From positions 1 to 52,397 of the forward strand of contig CAJCHQ010000675.1 of assembly GCA_903970295.1 (NCBI GenBank): DNA of 52,397 nt, read 5' to 3'. Within the stretch, counting starts at the first letter, position 1; each line of letters opens with the position of its first letter. Positions 16,805 to 25,428 of the stretch are shown in pieces. This stretch comes from Bryobacterales bacterium. Its GTDB lineage: Bacteria > Cyanobacteriota > Vampirovibrionia > Obscuribacterales > Obscuribacteraceae. Under the pieces are notes generated by a model. The model worked only from the letters and a program-made list of their open reading frames with translations. It did not search any database and had not been told where the DNA came from. Made by a program: the position numbers and the translations under genes.

Positions 16805-17179
16805 ATGCCCTTTGCCCGTATCGATTTAGCTAAAGGAAAATCCTCCGATTTTCGCGCCACTGTGGGTGATGTAGTCTATCAAGGCATCGTAGATGTACTG
16901 GAGGCGCCCGATGGCGACCGCTTCATGGTGATCAACGAACATGCACCAGAAAATTTCATGTTCGACCCAAATTTTCTCGGCATCCAGCGAACGCCTGACC
17001 TCATATACATTCAGGTGACGAGCACCGTTGGTAACACCAAGGAACAGAAGGTTGCTTTCTTCAGGCTGATGGCTGATGAACTGAACCGGAGGCTCAAAGT
17101 ACGGCGTGAAGACGTATTTATCAGTCTGGTCTTCGTCGATCGCGAGGATTGGTCATTCGGTAATGGCGAACCTTGGTAA
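16805..17179 (+). CDS. Tautomerase family protein
   Basis: A 124-residue protein starting Met-Pro (MPFARIDL). After Met removal, Pro1 would be the catalytic base, as in the 4-oxalocrotonate tautomerase superfamily; the length and 'KVAFFRLMADELNRRL' helix plus 'VFISLVFVDREDWSFGNG' match the Tautomerase_2 group. ATG 16805 follows AAGGAG (16793-16798) by 6 bases; an upstream ATG at 16763 would bury Pro1. Substrate unknown. It faces the beta-helix gene tail-to-tail with a 10-base gap. Confidence 0.85.
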   Translation: MPFARIDLAKGKSSDFRATVGDVVYQGIVDVLEAPDGDRFMVINEHAPENFMFDPNFLGIQRTPDLIYIQVTSTVGNTKEQKVAFFRLMADELNRRLKVRREDVFISLVFVDREDWSFGNGEPW

Positions 17180-17189
17180 GTCGTTGCCT

Positions 17190-18929
17190 TCAAACAACTC
17201 CAGCGTTTTGCACACCGTTGGTAGTGTGATTGTTCGAGACACTGTCATTTTTTCCGTCGATTGCATCGATATCGTCGAGCCCCCACGACGCGGTATTGTT
17301 ATTCAGAGCGGTGTTGCCTGTGATGGTGACATCGTCGCTCTGATAAGAGTGGATTCCGCGGTCGCTGTCTGAGACGTCATTTCCTGCGACCAAAATGCCT
17401 TTGTCGTATGGCTTGAAGGAATGGTCATCGAACATGTTGTTGCTATCTAAAATGATACCGTTGCCATCGGTAATTTGTTCGCTTCCGGTTTTCCATGGTT
17501 CGGTACCCACCAGTTGTTGGTTGTCGCTGACCTGATTGTTCTCTACGTAAACGCCGGTGGTATTAGCTTTGCCGTCGGTGTCTACACTGTGCCAAACGCT
17601 GATACCGCTCACTCCCCATGGCGAATATTTTGATGTGTCGTCGATTCTGTTGCCTATAATCGCCATGTTGTCGCCTTGCATGGTTTGAATGCCACCACCG
17701 GAAAGATCGTGAATGTAATTGTCGGCCAGGGTAATATTATGCGGCGTGTCGTTATTGTCACCAATAGTAATACCAGTACTGCCGTAGGTAGGATCGTGAG
17801 AGTTATCGTCTTGCGATTTTGCACCGGATAGCGTGAGACTGGAATAGTTTTTGTCTGTGATATTCAGCCCTTCTACAGCAACGTAGTTGCCTTGAACCGA
17901 TACACCCCAATTGTGATTGGATGCATCGACGACGACGTCCTGCCCGGGCGCAGCTTCGACTGTAATGGGTGCTCCTGCCTTCCCAGATTCATCGATATAG
18001 ATGGGCGAATAAGTTCCGCTCGCCAATTCAATAGTGTCTCCAGGTTTGGCGTCATCGAGAGCTTTCTGAAGCTGAGTATTGCCACTGACAGAGATAATGT
18101 CTGGATGAGAGCTTTGTCCGGCACCAGCTTCCAGCGCGGTATCAATGGTGCTTGCCGACACTGCGGATGCTAAGGTAAGACCGCCAGGCGTGGGAGGTAG
18201 GTCCGCCGGCATTGCGTTTTTCGAGGATGCGGTGTTTTTACCGCCTGTGGCACTGCTAGTGGTTGTCTCGGAGCCGCTCCCGCGATCGGTGCCGGTGCTT
18301 TTGCCGGAATCGCCGGGTTTCTTCGAGCTCGGTGCTGGAGTTGGTTTTGCATCTGTCGGTGGCGCTTTGTCGATCGGAGCGGGTTGAGGCGATGGTGGTG
18401 TTGCATCTGTTGGTGGCGCCTTGTCGATTGGTGCGGGTCGTGTACTCGGCGGATCACCACCGCTTAAATTTGATGGCATGAAGTTACTGAAGTCCGCCAA
18501 GAGCTTTTGAAATTCACTGTTAATCTGACCTATTTCTGTATTCACCGTCGGCAGCATGTTATTCGTATTGATTGTAGCGTCGCCGGTTCCGGCATTATTT
18601 AGCGCTGGCGTTCCCCCATGAGTTGTATCTCCTGTTTGCACTCCGGAACCTTCTGCTGCTGTCAGGCTGATTTCCGATGTGAAAATGTTTGCCTCGGTTT
18701 TAAATATCGCCTGCTCAGTTTTTGCCAGACCCTCTATTGGCAAATTGTTTTGACCCGGGCTCGTTAAGGAAATAGCTGGTAAGTGATCGGTTGCTGTGTC
18801 AACAGTTGGGCTGACCGTGTCGGTTCTGCTCAATTTCATTAGGCTAATCAAGTTGAGATTCGAGTCCGATTTCGGACGATCTTCATTTTGAGTTTTATCA
18901 ATTGTGCTACTGGGTTTATCTAGAACCAT
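17190..18929 (-). CDS. Right-handed parallel beta-helix repeat protein
   Basis: A 579-residue protein. Residues 1-~165 are polar and unrecognised; ~165-240 is a Pro/Ala/Ser-rich linker with two copies of PAPIDKAPPTDA; ~265-579 is a pectate-lyase/chondroitinase-B-like beta-helix, with the hallmark entry 'LQKALDDAKPGDTIELASGTY' followed by repeating strands (YVAVEGLNI, NITLADNYI, NMAIIGNRI, GVYVENNQVS, DVTITGNTA). Such proteins cleave or bind polysaccharide. There is no N-terminal signal peptide despite the extracellular-type fold. GGAGG precedes ATG 18929. Confidence 0.82.
   Translation of the reverse strand: MVLDKPSSTIDKTQNEDRPKSDSNLNLISLMKLSRTDTVSPTVDTATDHLPAISLTSPGQNNLPIEGLAKTEQAIFKTEANIFTSEISLTAAEGSGVQTGDTTHGGTPALNNAGTGDATINTNNMLPTVNTEIGQINSEFQKLLADFSNFMPSNLSGGDPPSTRPAPIDKAPPTDATPPSPQPAPIDKAPPTDAKPTPAPSSKKPGDSGKSTGTDRGSGSETTTSSATGGKNTASSKNAMPADLPPTPGGLTLASAVSASTIDTALEAGAGQSSHPDIISVSGNTQLQKALDDAKPGDTIELASGTYSPIYIDESGKAGAPITVEAAPGQDVVVDASNHNWGVSVQGNYVAVEGLNITDKNYSSLTLSGAKSQDDNSHDPTYGSTGITIGDNNDTPHNITLADNYIHDLSGGGIQTMQGDNMAIIGNRIDDTSKYSPWGVSGISVWHSVDTDGKANTTGVYVENNQVSDNQQLVGTEPWKTGSEQITDGNGIILDSNNMFDDHSFKPYDKGILVAGNDVSDSDRGIHSYQSDDVTITGNTALNNNTASWGLDDIDAIDGKNDSVSNNHTTNGVQNAGVV
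18348..18438. repeat. 54-base-period repeat in the Pro-rich linker of the beta-helix gene
   Basis: Two 37-base copies (18348-18384 and 18402-18438) that differ at a few third positions encode PAPIDKAPPTDA twice. The synonymous differences suggest the protein repeat is kept by selection or is old. Confidence 0.8.
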
Positions 18930-19183
18930 CGTTTAACCTCCGGAAAACGAATGCATAAGTAACTCGCCGTTGCGACACGGGGTGTCGTGTTACGCAGGAT
19001 TTGGATGTATCAACGATTTAAAGTTTAGGCTTGACGTGTGTCATCGAAGTTGTAGCGATGTGGCAGCGATGTGTCAGTCAGAAAAAATTGATAGGACTAC
19101 GCCGCTATGCAAAATCAGTAACCGATCAAACAATTGAAAGTCGGACCGACTCTGGGGCAGAATGATTTCGACCAATTCTTCAC
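18930..19183. promoter_or_regulatory. Upstream region of the beta-helix gene with dyad and 11-base repeats
   Basis: CGACACGGGGTGTCG (18973-18987) is a 6-bp dyad. TGTGTCA (19037), TGTGGCA (19059) and TGTGTCA (19070) lie at multiples of 11 bases, with AGCGATGTGNC directly repeated at 19054 and 19065. The motif and period match the array at 144-196. It sits just past the end of the TetR gene and ~110-150 bases upstream of the beta-helix gene, in reverse orientation to that gene. Confidence 0.35.
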
Positions 19184-19810
19184 TCAGCGCTTGGCACCGT
19201 AGCGTAAACCATCGACGAGCAGAGCCACCATGCGCTGAGCATGATCCTGATCCCTACCAGGCACTGGCATGCTCAGGTGGACAACCGCATACAGTATCTC
19301 CTCCGCATCGATGTCGTCTCTAACCTCCCCTGCGACTGCCGCTTCCTTTAGAAGCGATTGAAGGGCCGGGCGTAGCCGTGTCTCGAAATAAGCGTGTAAG
19401 TTTTCGTAGGCTGGGTCGCCGGAATGGAGGGCTGGAGCCATTCCGCGCTTGGTTGCAATAAACATTGCGTAGCGTTGCATCCAACTTGCCAGCGCTTCGC
19501 CCGGACCCTGTTCGGCGGCAAAGAGCACGGCGGCGTCAGCGCAGGCATCAATCTCATGGCGAAAGACAGCCGCTATCAAATCGGATCGTTTGGGAAAGTG
19601 TCGATAGACAGTGCCCAAGCCGACTCCGGCTTTCTCGGCAATTTCTCGCACAGGTGCGTCGACACCGGAGCTGGCGAAAACGACTTTGGCGGTTTCTAAC
19701 AACAAGTTAAGGTTGCGCTGCGCGTCGGTCCGGGCAGGTCGCCCTGCTTCGAAGGAAGCGCCATCACCGGAATCTGATTGCCTCAATTTGTCGACCAAGT
19801 TGTGCGCCAC
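19184..19810 (-). CDS. TetR/AcrR-family transcriptional repressor
   Basis: A 208-residue regulator. The N-terminal helix-turn-helix is clear (ETAKVVFASSGVDAPVREIA, EKAGVGLGTVYRHFPKRSDL); the C-terminal ~130 residues form the variable ligand-binding domain. It is divergent from the SDR at 19924, and the space between them carries a palindrome placed inside a promoter, so it most likely represses the SDR and itself, and is released by a small ligand that the SDR may process. Confidence 0.92.
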   Translation of the reverse strand: MAHNLVDKLRQSDSGDGASFEAGRPARTDAQRNLNLLLETAKVVFASSGVDAPVREIAEKAGVGLGTVYRHFPKRSDLIAAVFRHEIDACADAAVLFAAEQGPGEALASWMQRYAMFIATKRGMAPALHSGDPAYENLHAYFETRLRPALQSLLKEAAVAGEVRDDIDAEEILYAVVHLSMPVPGRDQDHAQRMVALLVDGLRYGAKR

Positions 19811-19822
19811 CCCAGAATTTTT

Positions 19823-19866
19823 TTGACAAACGGAACATTGTTCCGTATATTGTGGAGCGCTGTTCC
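19823..19866 (+). promoter_or_regulatory. Promoter with embedded TetR operator for the SDR gene
   Basis: TTGACA (19823-19828) and TATATT (19846-19851) are separated by exactly 17 bases, and that spacer contains the palindrome CGGAACATTGTTCCG (19831-19845). A second, weaker copy GGAGCGCTGTTCC (19854-19866) follows 22 bases later, two helical turns on. A bound TetR dimer would occlude RNA polymerase. A further small dyad, CCTATT/AATAGG, lies at 19873-19890. Confidence 0.8.
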
Positions 19867-19923
19867 GTTTCGCCTATTTTACACAATAGGACGGGATGAC
19901 ATGGCGCTAGTAAGGAGAGAAAA

Positions 19924-20679
19924 ATGCCCAGTAAAAGAATCGCGTTAATCACCGGCGCTAACCAAGGTGTTGGCTTTCAAGTCGCTAAAGAACTCGTCGC
20001 TAAAGATCACACAGTTCTTGTCGGATCGCGCAATCTAGAGCGAGGTGAAGCCGCCGCAAAAGCAATAGGCCCAGGCGCCATGGCAATACAAATAGATGTG
20101 ACGGATAAGAAGTCGATTGAAACAGCAGCCCGGTATATTCAGGATAGATTTGGCTACCTCGACCTGTTGGTGAACAATGCCGCTATTTCAAACACCACTA
20201 AGGGCGATAAAAGTCTCGCAGAATATGCAAAGACAAGTCGCTCGAGTAATGTTTCTCTTGAAGAAATTCGCGCTATTTGGGAGACAAATGTTTTCGGGGT
20301 ACTGGCCGTATATCAGGTCATGCTGCCACTGCTCGAGAAATCGTCGGACCCGCGCATAGTAAATGTTTCGAGTGGAGTTGGTTCGCTGACACTTAACGCC
20401 GACAAGGAGTTCGCCTACCGCGCTTTTTTCAAACCGGGATATTCCGCTTCAAAGACTGCACTCAACGCTATCACACTGGCTATGATGATCGAAGCCGAAG
20501 GTACGCCAATCAAAGTCAACCTGGTATCGCCGGGCTTCACGTCGACCAATCTCAACAACTATGAAGGTACTGAATCAGTCGAGGACGGCTCGCGGGAAGT
20601 AGTGCGCGTGGCGCTCTTTGGCCCGAATGACCCTTCTGGAACGTTCACACGATGGGAAAACGCGACCATCCCCTGGTGA
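19924..20679 (+). CDS. Short-chain dehydrogenase/reductase, carbonyl-reductase-like
   Basis: A 251-residue NAD(P)-dependent oxidoreductase: TGANQGVG cofactor motif, NNAA, catalytic Ser in VSSGVGS and YSASK active site. An internal insertion between NNAA and the catalytic Ser, and the 'GPNDPSGTFTRW' ending, are like carbonyl reductase/menthol-dehydrogenase-type SDRs. AAGGAG precedes the ATG. It is under the TetR-type operator described at 19823. A paralogue with the same plan is at 28457-29176. Confidence 0.92.
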   Translation: MPSKRIALITGANQGVGFQVAKELVAKDHTVLVGSRNLERGEAAAKAIGPGAMAIQIDVTDKKSIETAARYIQDRFGYLDLLVNNAAISNTTKGDKSLAEYAKTSRSSNVSLEEIRAIWETNVFGVLAVYQVMLPLLEKSSDPRIVNVSSGVGSLTLNADKEFAYRAFFKPGYSASKTALNAITLAMMIEAEGTPIKVNLVSPGFTSTNLNNYEGTESVEDGSREVVRVALFGPNDPSGTFTRWENATIPW

Positions 20680-20712
20680 AACTAAGGACTCAGTGACTGA
20701 TGCGACCGCCAC

Positions 20713-21093
20713 TTGTTCGTGCGTAGGTTTGGCGTGACCGTGTCCTTCCAAAGCGCGTCTGACTGTTTGTGGTCTGTTGAGTCGGCTAGTGGTTCCTTGA
20801 TCAAGCGCTCGCTTGATGGTACTGAAACTGCTCGTTTTCTTGCTGCTGCTCCCGAGAGCTTTACACCGGGCGGGTTTGATGGCAGCCTTGCGATGGATAG
20901 TTCGAATCGCATTTTTGTCACCGCTGGAAAATCTGGCACGCTGCACCGCGTCAATTCGGCTGGCGACAGCGAGATTTTCGTGAGCGGCCTTATCAATCCC
21001 ACAGGCATCGTATTTGGTGAAAGCGATCAACTATTCATTCTTGAATCGGGTCGCTCGCGCTTACTCTTATTGCAAAAGACAGCTTCGTCATAG
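20713..21093 (+). pseudogene. Remnant of an NHL/SMP-30-like beta-propeller protein
   Basis: About 110-126 codons resembling two to three blades of a gluconolactonase/NHL-type propeller (GSLAMDSSNRIFVTAGKSG, INPTGIVFGESDQLFILES). A working propeller needs five or six blades, ~300 residues, so most of the gene is missing. Only TTG (20713) or GTG (20719, 20731, 20737) starts are available, without a ribosome-binding site. It could be a small independent protein, but a truncated relic is more likely. Confidence 0.5.
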
Positions 21094-21153
21094 ATTCTTT
21101 AGCTGACAGCGCTATTGTAGAATGTCAGAACCTCCGGCATCCTCTGGCACACG

Positions 21154-22398
21154 ATGGAGCTAATGCGAAAGCCACTTCTCACTCTCTTCATCACCAGCGT
21201 CCTGTTCACGCAATACCCGGCCATCCCGGCGTGGGCCGATCTCGATGCAGATTGGCATCAGTTGACCAAAGAGGGAAGACACAAAGCGGCTGTAGAGATG
21301 ACCACGAGGGCAATTTCCAGCAATCCCAAAAATGCACAATCTTATTACCTGCGCAGTAAGTCCTACGATAGTTTGGGACGAATGGATCTCGCTTTGCAAG
21401 ACATCAATGATGCCGGCAAATTGGATCCTGCGAATCAAGAATACGTGAATACCAAAGCATATTTCCTGCAAAGAACTGGAAAATGGCGTGACGCTGCTGA
21501 TGTATACAGCCATTTATCGGATGCTAAATCTCAAGCAAAGAAGGCACTGTGTCTTTGCAAACTTCATCAATTCGGCGAAGCCGAAAAGCTCTTGAACGCT
21601 GCATTGAAATCAAATCCCAAAGACAGGGAAATTCGAACACTCGCGCACCAAATTTATACCGACACTGACCAGGAGCAAAAGGCGCTGACCAACCTCGACG
21701 AGTGGGTCAAGTTTGACCCCGAGTGCGCAACGCTTTATTGGATGAGAGAGCAACTATTGTTCAACCTGGGGCGGAATCAAGAAGCACTGGTAGCCGGAGA
21801 CAAATTGATTGCATTGGAGCCTCAGCCAACGGGCGAGCAATTTTTGATGCGCGCATACGTGAAAACTAACCTTCGTAATTTACCTGGCGCTATAGCTGAT
21901 TTCACGAGTGCCATCGCCAAACAACCGAAACAATCTATTTTCTACATGAAGCGTGGCGACTGCTACCGTAATGCCGGTGATTTGAAAGCTGCTGCTGCGG
22001 ACTACACCACGGCATTGAATGTGACCGAGGCAAGCAAAATTGGTAAAAGTATGGATGCGCGCATGAAAGCATCGATGAAACAGCACGCGGCTACCATCAT
22101 TCTAAAGCGAGCCATAACCTATGAGAAAGACCATCTGTTCGATAAGGCAATCGCTGACTTCACTACACTCTTGGATGAGAATGCTCAAGTTAACCAAGCC
22201 CTCGAATCGCGCGTTCGCTTGCTGATGCAGACCAAAAAATACGATCAAGCCGTGATTGATTACACGCGCTTGATCGAGTTGGACGACGATTTCCCTCGCT
22301 GGCGTGAAGGTCGCGCCAAGGCTTATCGCATGCTGCATCAGGATGATCTTGCTGCGAAAGACGAAGCCGAGGCGAGACGACTTTCGCTGAGCAAATGA
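21154..22398 (+). CDS. Secreted TPR-repeat protein
   Basis: A 414-residue protein with a Sec signal peptide (MRKPLLTLFITSVLFTQYPAIPAWA, cut before D) and about eight tetratricopeptide repeats filling the rest, e.g. AQSYYLRSKSYDSLGRMDLA, SIFYMKRGDCYRNAGDLKAA and KAIADFTTLLDEN. Likely a periplasmic scaffold; no catalytic domain. Starts at 21154 or 21163 are both possible; GGAG precedes the second by only 4 bases. Confidence 0.85.
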   Translation: MELMRKPLLTLFITSVLFTQYPAIPAWADLDADWHQLTKEGRHKAAVEMTTRAISSNPKNAQSYYLRSKSYDSLGRMDLALQDINDAGKLDPANQEYVNTKAYFLQRTGKWRDAADVYSHLSDAKSQAKKALCLCKLHQFGEAEKLLNAALKSNPKDREIRTLAHQIYTDTDQEQKALTNLDEWVKFDPECATLYWMREQLLFNLGRNQEALVAGDKLIALEPQPTGEQFLMRAYVKTNLRNLPGAIADFTSAIAKQPKQSIFYMKRGDCYRNAGDLKAAAADYTTALNVTEASKIGKSMDARMKASMKQHAATIILKRAITYEKDHLFDKAIADFTTLLDENAQVNQALESRVRLLMQTKKYDQAVIDYTRLIELDDDFPRWREGRAKAYRMLHQDDLAAKDEAEARRLSLSK

Positions 22399-22422
22399 TT
22401 GTCCAAGACATGGAATGAAAAA

Positions 22423-22989
22423 CTACTTACCGGGAGCCAAGAACACGTAATCGGCAGAGTAGGGCACGCGCAGTTCTTGATTTGCATGTGCGGAGTCGGG
22501 GTCGATCGCTGGTGCTTTCCCACCTTTGGTGTTAATACGTTGAACGTACGCGACCTTGGCCATCTTGCCTTTGATGCGGTGACTCTCGTCTTTATTGGTA
22601 TGCGTGATAATAGTGACCAGCAACCAGGGAATGCTTTTGGCATCAGGCGAAGGCGAGCTGCCGGCTACTTCACCGGTGACGATGCTGCCGTCTTTCGCCT
22701 CCCAACTCGGTCCACCGTAGTGTTTACCGAACAACTCGCCAGCCTGGTCGAAAAGCAACGCGTCGGGTGCTTTCAATTTCCAAGCATACTTATTGGTATC
22801 TTCATCGAGTCTGCCGACATATATTTGGTTTCCCTTTGCATGCAAGCGAAACAGAATTTTTACATGTTCTGGGGGTTGAATTTCTTCGGGCAGCTCGTCT
22901 GCCAGGGCTGGGAACGAAGTTCCGATGACAAACGTACCCGCGACGACCGCGAGCGATCGGACGAGCAGGGCTTGACAAAGGTTGTGCAT
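22423..22989 (-). CDS. Secreted DUF3455 domain protein
   Basis: About 188 residues with a signal peptide (MHNLCQALLVRSLAVVAGTF ... PALA cut before DE). The mature part follows the DUF3455 pattern: YAWKLKAPDALLFDQAGE, HYGGPSWEAKDGSIVTGE, IPWLLV, YVQRINTKGG and RVPYSADYVFL. The family is of unknown function, often seen in secreted proteins of soil bacteria and fungi. ATG 22989 is chosen because the signal peptide starts there; the longer ORF adds nothing recognisable. Confidence 0.85.
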   Translation of the reverse strand: MHNLCQALLVRSLAVVAGTFVIGTSFPALADELPEEIQPPEHVKILFRLHAKGNQIYVGRLDEDTNKYAWKLKAPDALLFDQAGELFGKHYGGPSWEAKDGSIVTGEVAGSSPSPDAKSIPWLLVTIITHTNKDESHRIKGKMAKVAYVQRINTKGGKAPAIDPDSAHANQELRVPYSADYVFLAPGK

Positions 22990-23224
22990 GATAGCGTTTC
23001 CGTAAGGGTCTTGCAATTGTACAGCCCTCACAACTCAGCCATGGGCCAATCCACAATTCTTCTAGAATACACGGCACGATGGAAGTGCTATTCCTCTATT
23101 TGAACGTGCTAAAGTGTCCAACTTGATTCTTTTCGCGCGGAGAAGTAAATACAGATTGAAAAGCCGAATAGTAGGCATAATCTTGCGCCCTGGCACTGCC
23201 GATACCGTGCAAACAACAACTGCT

Positions 23225-23509
23225 ATGTCTATCGTCGGCAAAGAGCGAGTCGAACAGTGGGCGCTCGAATCCCATCATGACCTGATTGGTATTTTCCCGA
23301 TTTACCTCGGTGCAGCGGAAAAGCTCGCAGCCGAATATGGATTAAATCCAGTTCTGGCGATTGTTCTGCAAATCATTGCTTTTGCGAGCGAGAAGCAAAT
23401 CTCAGAAGTTGTGCTCGACAACGAGGATTGCGATCACGCGCCGTTAGCGGAAATTCGCGAACATTTGCGCAAGGCAAACATAAAAATGAGTGTATGCTCA
23501 GAAGGCTGA
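23225..23509 (+). CDS. Hypothetical small protein
   Basis: A 94-residue product (starts MSIVGKERVEQWALESHHDL). The middle is moderately hydrophobic (GLNPVLAIVLQIIAFA), the ends are charged and helical (APLAEIREHLRKANIKMSV). I recognise no family. No strong ribosome-binding site; the ORF reaches upstream to 23114 but that part is divergent from the DUF3455 promoter and looks non-coding. Faces the serpin gene tail-to-tail. Confidence 0.55.
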   Translation: MSIVGKERVEQWALESHHDLIGIFPIYLGAAEKLAAEYGLNPVLAIVLQIIAFASEKQISEVVLDNEDCDHAPLAEIREHLRKANIKMSVCSEG

Positions 23510-23547
23510 GCGTATAGGTTTGTGACTGCATGCGAGTGAGCTGAGAG

Positions 23548-24786
23548 CTATGGCTTTGAGATGGCTCCCAGAAATAAAATCTCGTTCGAATCGTTGTCGA
23601 CCAGCGCGACAACAAATGGACGGTCGACGCGAAATTCAATTACGCGCTCGGGCATGCGTGCCGACATTGCGGCTGCCACGGCGACAACCGTTACTGCCGC
23701 TGCCTCGGTGCCTTCCTCGTTGACGTCCATAAATGTTTTCTGCAGAACTCGGCTGATCCATGCATGCCAATCGCCTTCGATTAGGTTGGAAAAGTCAGCT
23801 TTGTTTTCTTCGAAAGCTTCGCTCATTCCCATTGCTTTGAGGGCGTCGTTAAGAAGCATAGATGTCTCGACCTTGAAACGCGGTAATGACAGATTGATGT
23901 TGGTCCCGCTAAATTTTTGGCGCCATTGATCCCAAGTATCAGCATTTAGCTGTGCTTCAAAGGCTGGCAGAGAAACGCCCTGATTCGGCAAGAAAATGTA
24001 CATTCGCTGCCGGTCGCCTGAATAAGGCATTGAGATAGCTTGAAAGTTGTCGCCCTTGTGATATTGATAGAAGCCTTGCATATGCATCATCTTGATTGCC
24101 GTCTTCTGTCCCTCGGCATCGAACTGATCGTCTCTGGTGGCTGCTTTTTCGAATGGTTTTGCCCATGTGCCTTTGAAATAGATGGCGTTCAGAAGCACCA
24201 TTTTTTCTTTTTTCGTCAATTTATCTAGAATCTTCGGAATTTTTCCGTGAGTCTTTTCGTTGCACCAGTTGTTGATTTGCGTGAGCACAGCTGGATTAGC
24301 GAAGTCTTCACTATGCGCAGCAGCGTCATAAGATTTCTCGCACAGAGCAATAAAACTCTTTTTGAATGGTGTGCTTGCGTCCGAATAAATCGCGTTAGCA
24401 ATTTCGAGCTGAACTTTTTCGTTTTTGTTCAGCAGTTGAAATACTTCGTGGTTTCTTTTGTTCAGCGCATCGATCGCTTCATCGCTCACTCCCAAAGATG
24501 CAGCCATCTGCTTTCGTGTGCTTCCCGCTGCACCATTGAGGGTCATGCTCAGAGCAGCATATGCGCTGAAGGGCGAGACCATTACATTGCCTTTTTCCTC
24601 GGCCAAAACTTTTTTGAAAAGTTTGAATGAAAAATTTGTGCTGGTGCATTGAGATAAAGTCATTTTGTTTTCCTGTTGATCCAGACTGTGTTTTTCATTC
24701 TCGGCGGCTCGAGCCGGTAAAATAAAATGCGATAGAGTGACAACGATTGCCACCAGTGAAATGTTCCCCCTGATTTTTCTCAGCAT
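23548..24786 (-). CDS. Secreted serpin-family protease inhibitor
   Basis: About 412 residues: signal peptide (MLRKIRGNISLVAIVVTLSH ... ARA) then a full serpin fold (NVMVSPFSAYAALSMTLNGA, LLNAIYFKGTWAKPF, FMDVNEEGTEAAAVT, RPFVVALVDNDSNEILFLG). The reactive-loop hinge EEGTEAAAVT keeps the small residues and P14 Thr needed for loop insertion, so it should be an inhibitory suicide substrate. By alignment with antitrypsin, P1 falls in the AAAMS stretch, suggesting elastase-like targets. ATG 24786 is preferred over 24801 because GGGAG lies just upstream. Export suggests defence against proteases of neighbours or hosts. Confidence 0.93.
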   Translation of the reverse strand: MLRKIRGNISLVAIVVTLSHFILPARAAENEKHSLDQQENKMTLSQCTSTNFSFKLFKKVLAEEKGNVMVSPFSAYAALSMTLNGAAGSTRKQMAASLGVSDEAIDALNKRNHEVFQLLNKNEKVQLEIANAIYSDASTPFKKSFIALCEKSYDAAAHSEDFANPAVLTQINNWCNEKTHGKIPKILDKLTKKEKMVLLNAIYFKGTWAKPFEKAATRDDQFDAEGQKTAIKMMHMQGFYQYHKGDNFQAISMPYSGDRQRMYIFLPNQGVSLPAFEAQLNADTWDQWRQKFSGTNINLSLPRFKVETSMLLNDALKAMGMSEAFEENKADFSNLIEGDWHAWISRVLQKTFMDVNEEGTEAAAVTVVAVAAAMSARMPERVIEFRVDRPFVVALVDNDSNEILFLGAISKP

Positions 24787-24912
24787 TCTTCTCCCTCGCA
24801 TGTATTGATTTATTGATGCAATCGTGTCTTTGCAGCTCAGAGTCGTGCCGGCTATTATAGCTTGCTTGCTTGTTATGGTTTCGAGACCATTTGAAACGGT
24901 TCAATTTCGAAT

Positions 24913-25287
24913 TCAGCGCATGACCAAAGCTCCCAGTGCGAAGAGGCCAATCGCCGTTAGCATGGGCCAGCCCAAATGGCGTCCTTTGCTTGCGATGGCA
25001 TCGAAAACTCCGACCAGTGTGAAAGACACTCCGACCGCTACCAAGGTGCTTTGCAGGGCTTGCTCCGGCTTGACCACAAAGGCCACAAGAATTATTGCTA
25101 TGACGATCCAGCTAAGCGAAGTGATGTGCCAGGCTAACTGCATTACAACGCGTGCGAGGTCGTGCTTTAGTATGCCTTCGCGTTTAGTGAGCAGTGGTTG
25201 GATTAGCTTTTGCTCGCCAACAAGCGAATGAGTTATAGCTGTTGCTAACAGCAAGGCGGCGCATACGAGGATCAAGATGTCTTTCAT
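24913..25287 (-). CDS. Small four-helix integral membrane protein
   Basis: 124 residues with four predicted membrane helices (ILILVCAALLLATAITHSLV, VVMQLAWHITSLSWIVIAII, ALQSTLVAVGVSFTLVGVF, MLTAIGLFALGALVM). No charged catalytic motif; I cannot assign a family. An ATG 11 codons upstream (25320) is an alternative start. Divergent from the ATPase gene at 25429. Confidence 0.7.
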   Translation of the reverse strand: MKDILILVCAALLLATAITHSLVGEQKLIQPLLTKREGILKHDLARVVMQLAWHITSLSWIVIAIILVAFVVKPEQALQSTLVAVGVSFTLVGVFDAIASKGRHLGWPMLTAIGLFALGALVMR

Positions 25288-25428
25288 TTTTGTGGTGACT
25301 GCTTTGCCGGGGGAGCTCATATCCGTGCAGCCGCTTCCGGGTTGCCTAACTACATGTCTAAGTTGTATTGTAGGCGAGTTTCGTGCCGCTGTCAGCGCGA
25401 TAATACTAATTGAAATCGCAGCCTGCCC

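Noticed and set aside
18145..18481. Overlapping plus-strand ORFs across the Pro-rich linker
   Set aside because: They mirror the low-complexity linker of the beta-helix gene on the other strand.
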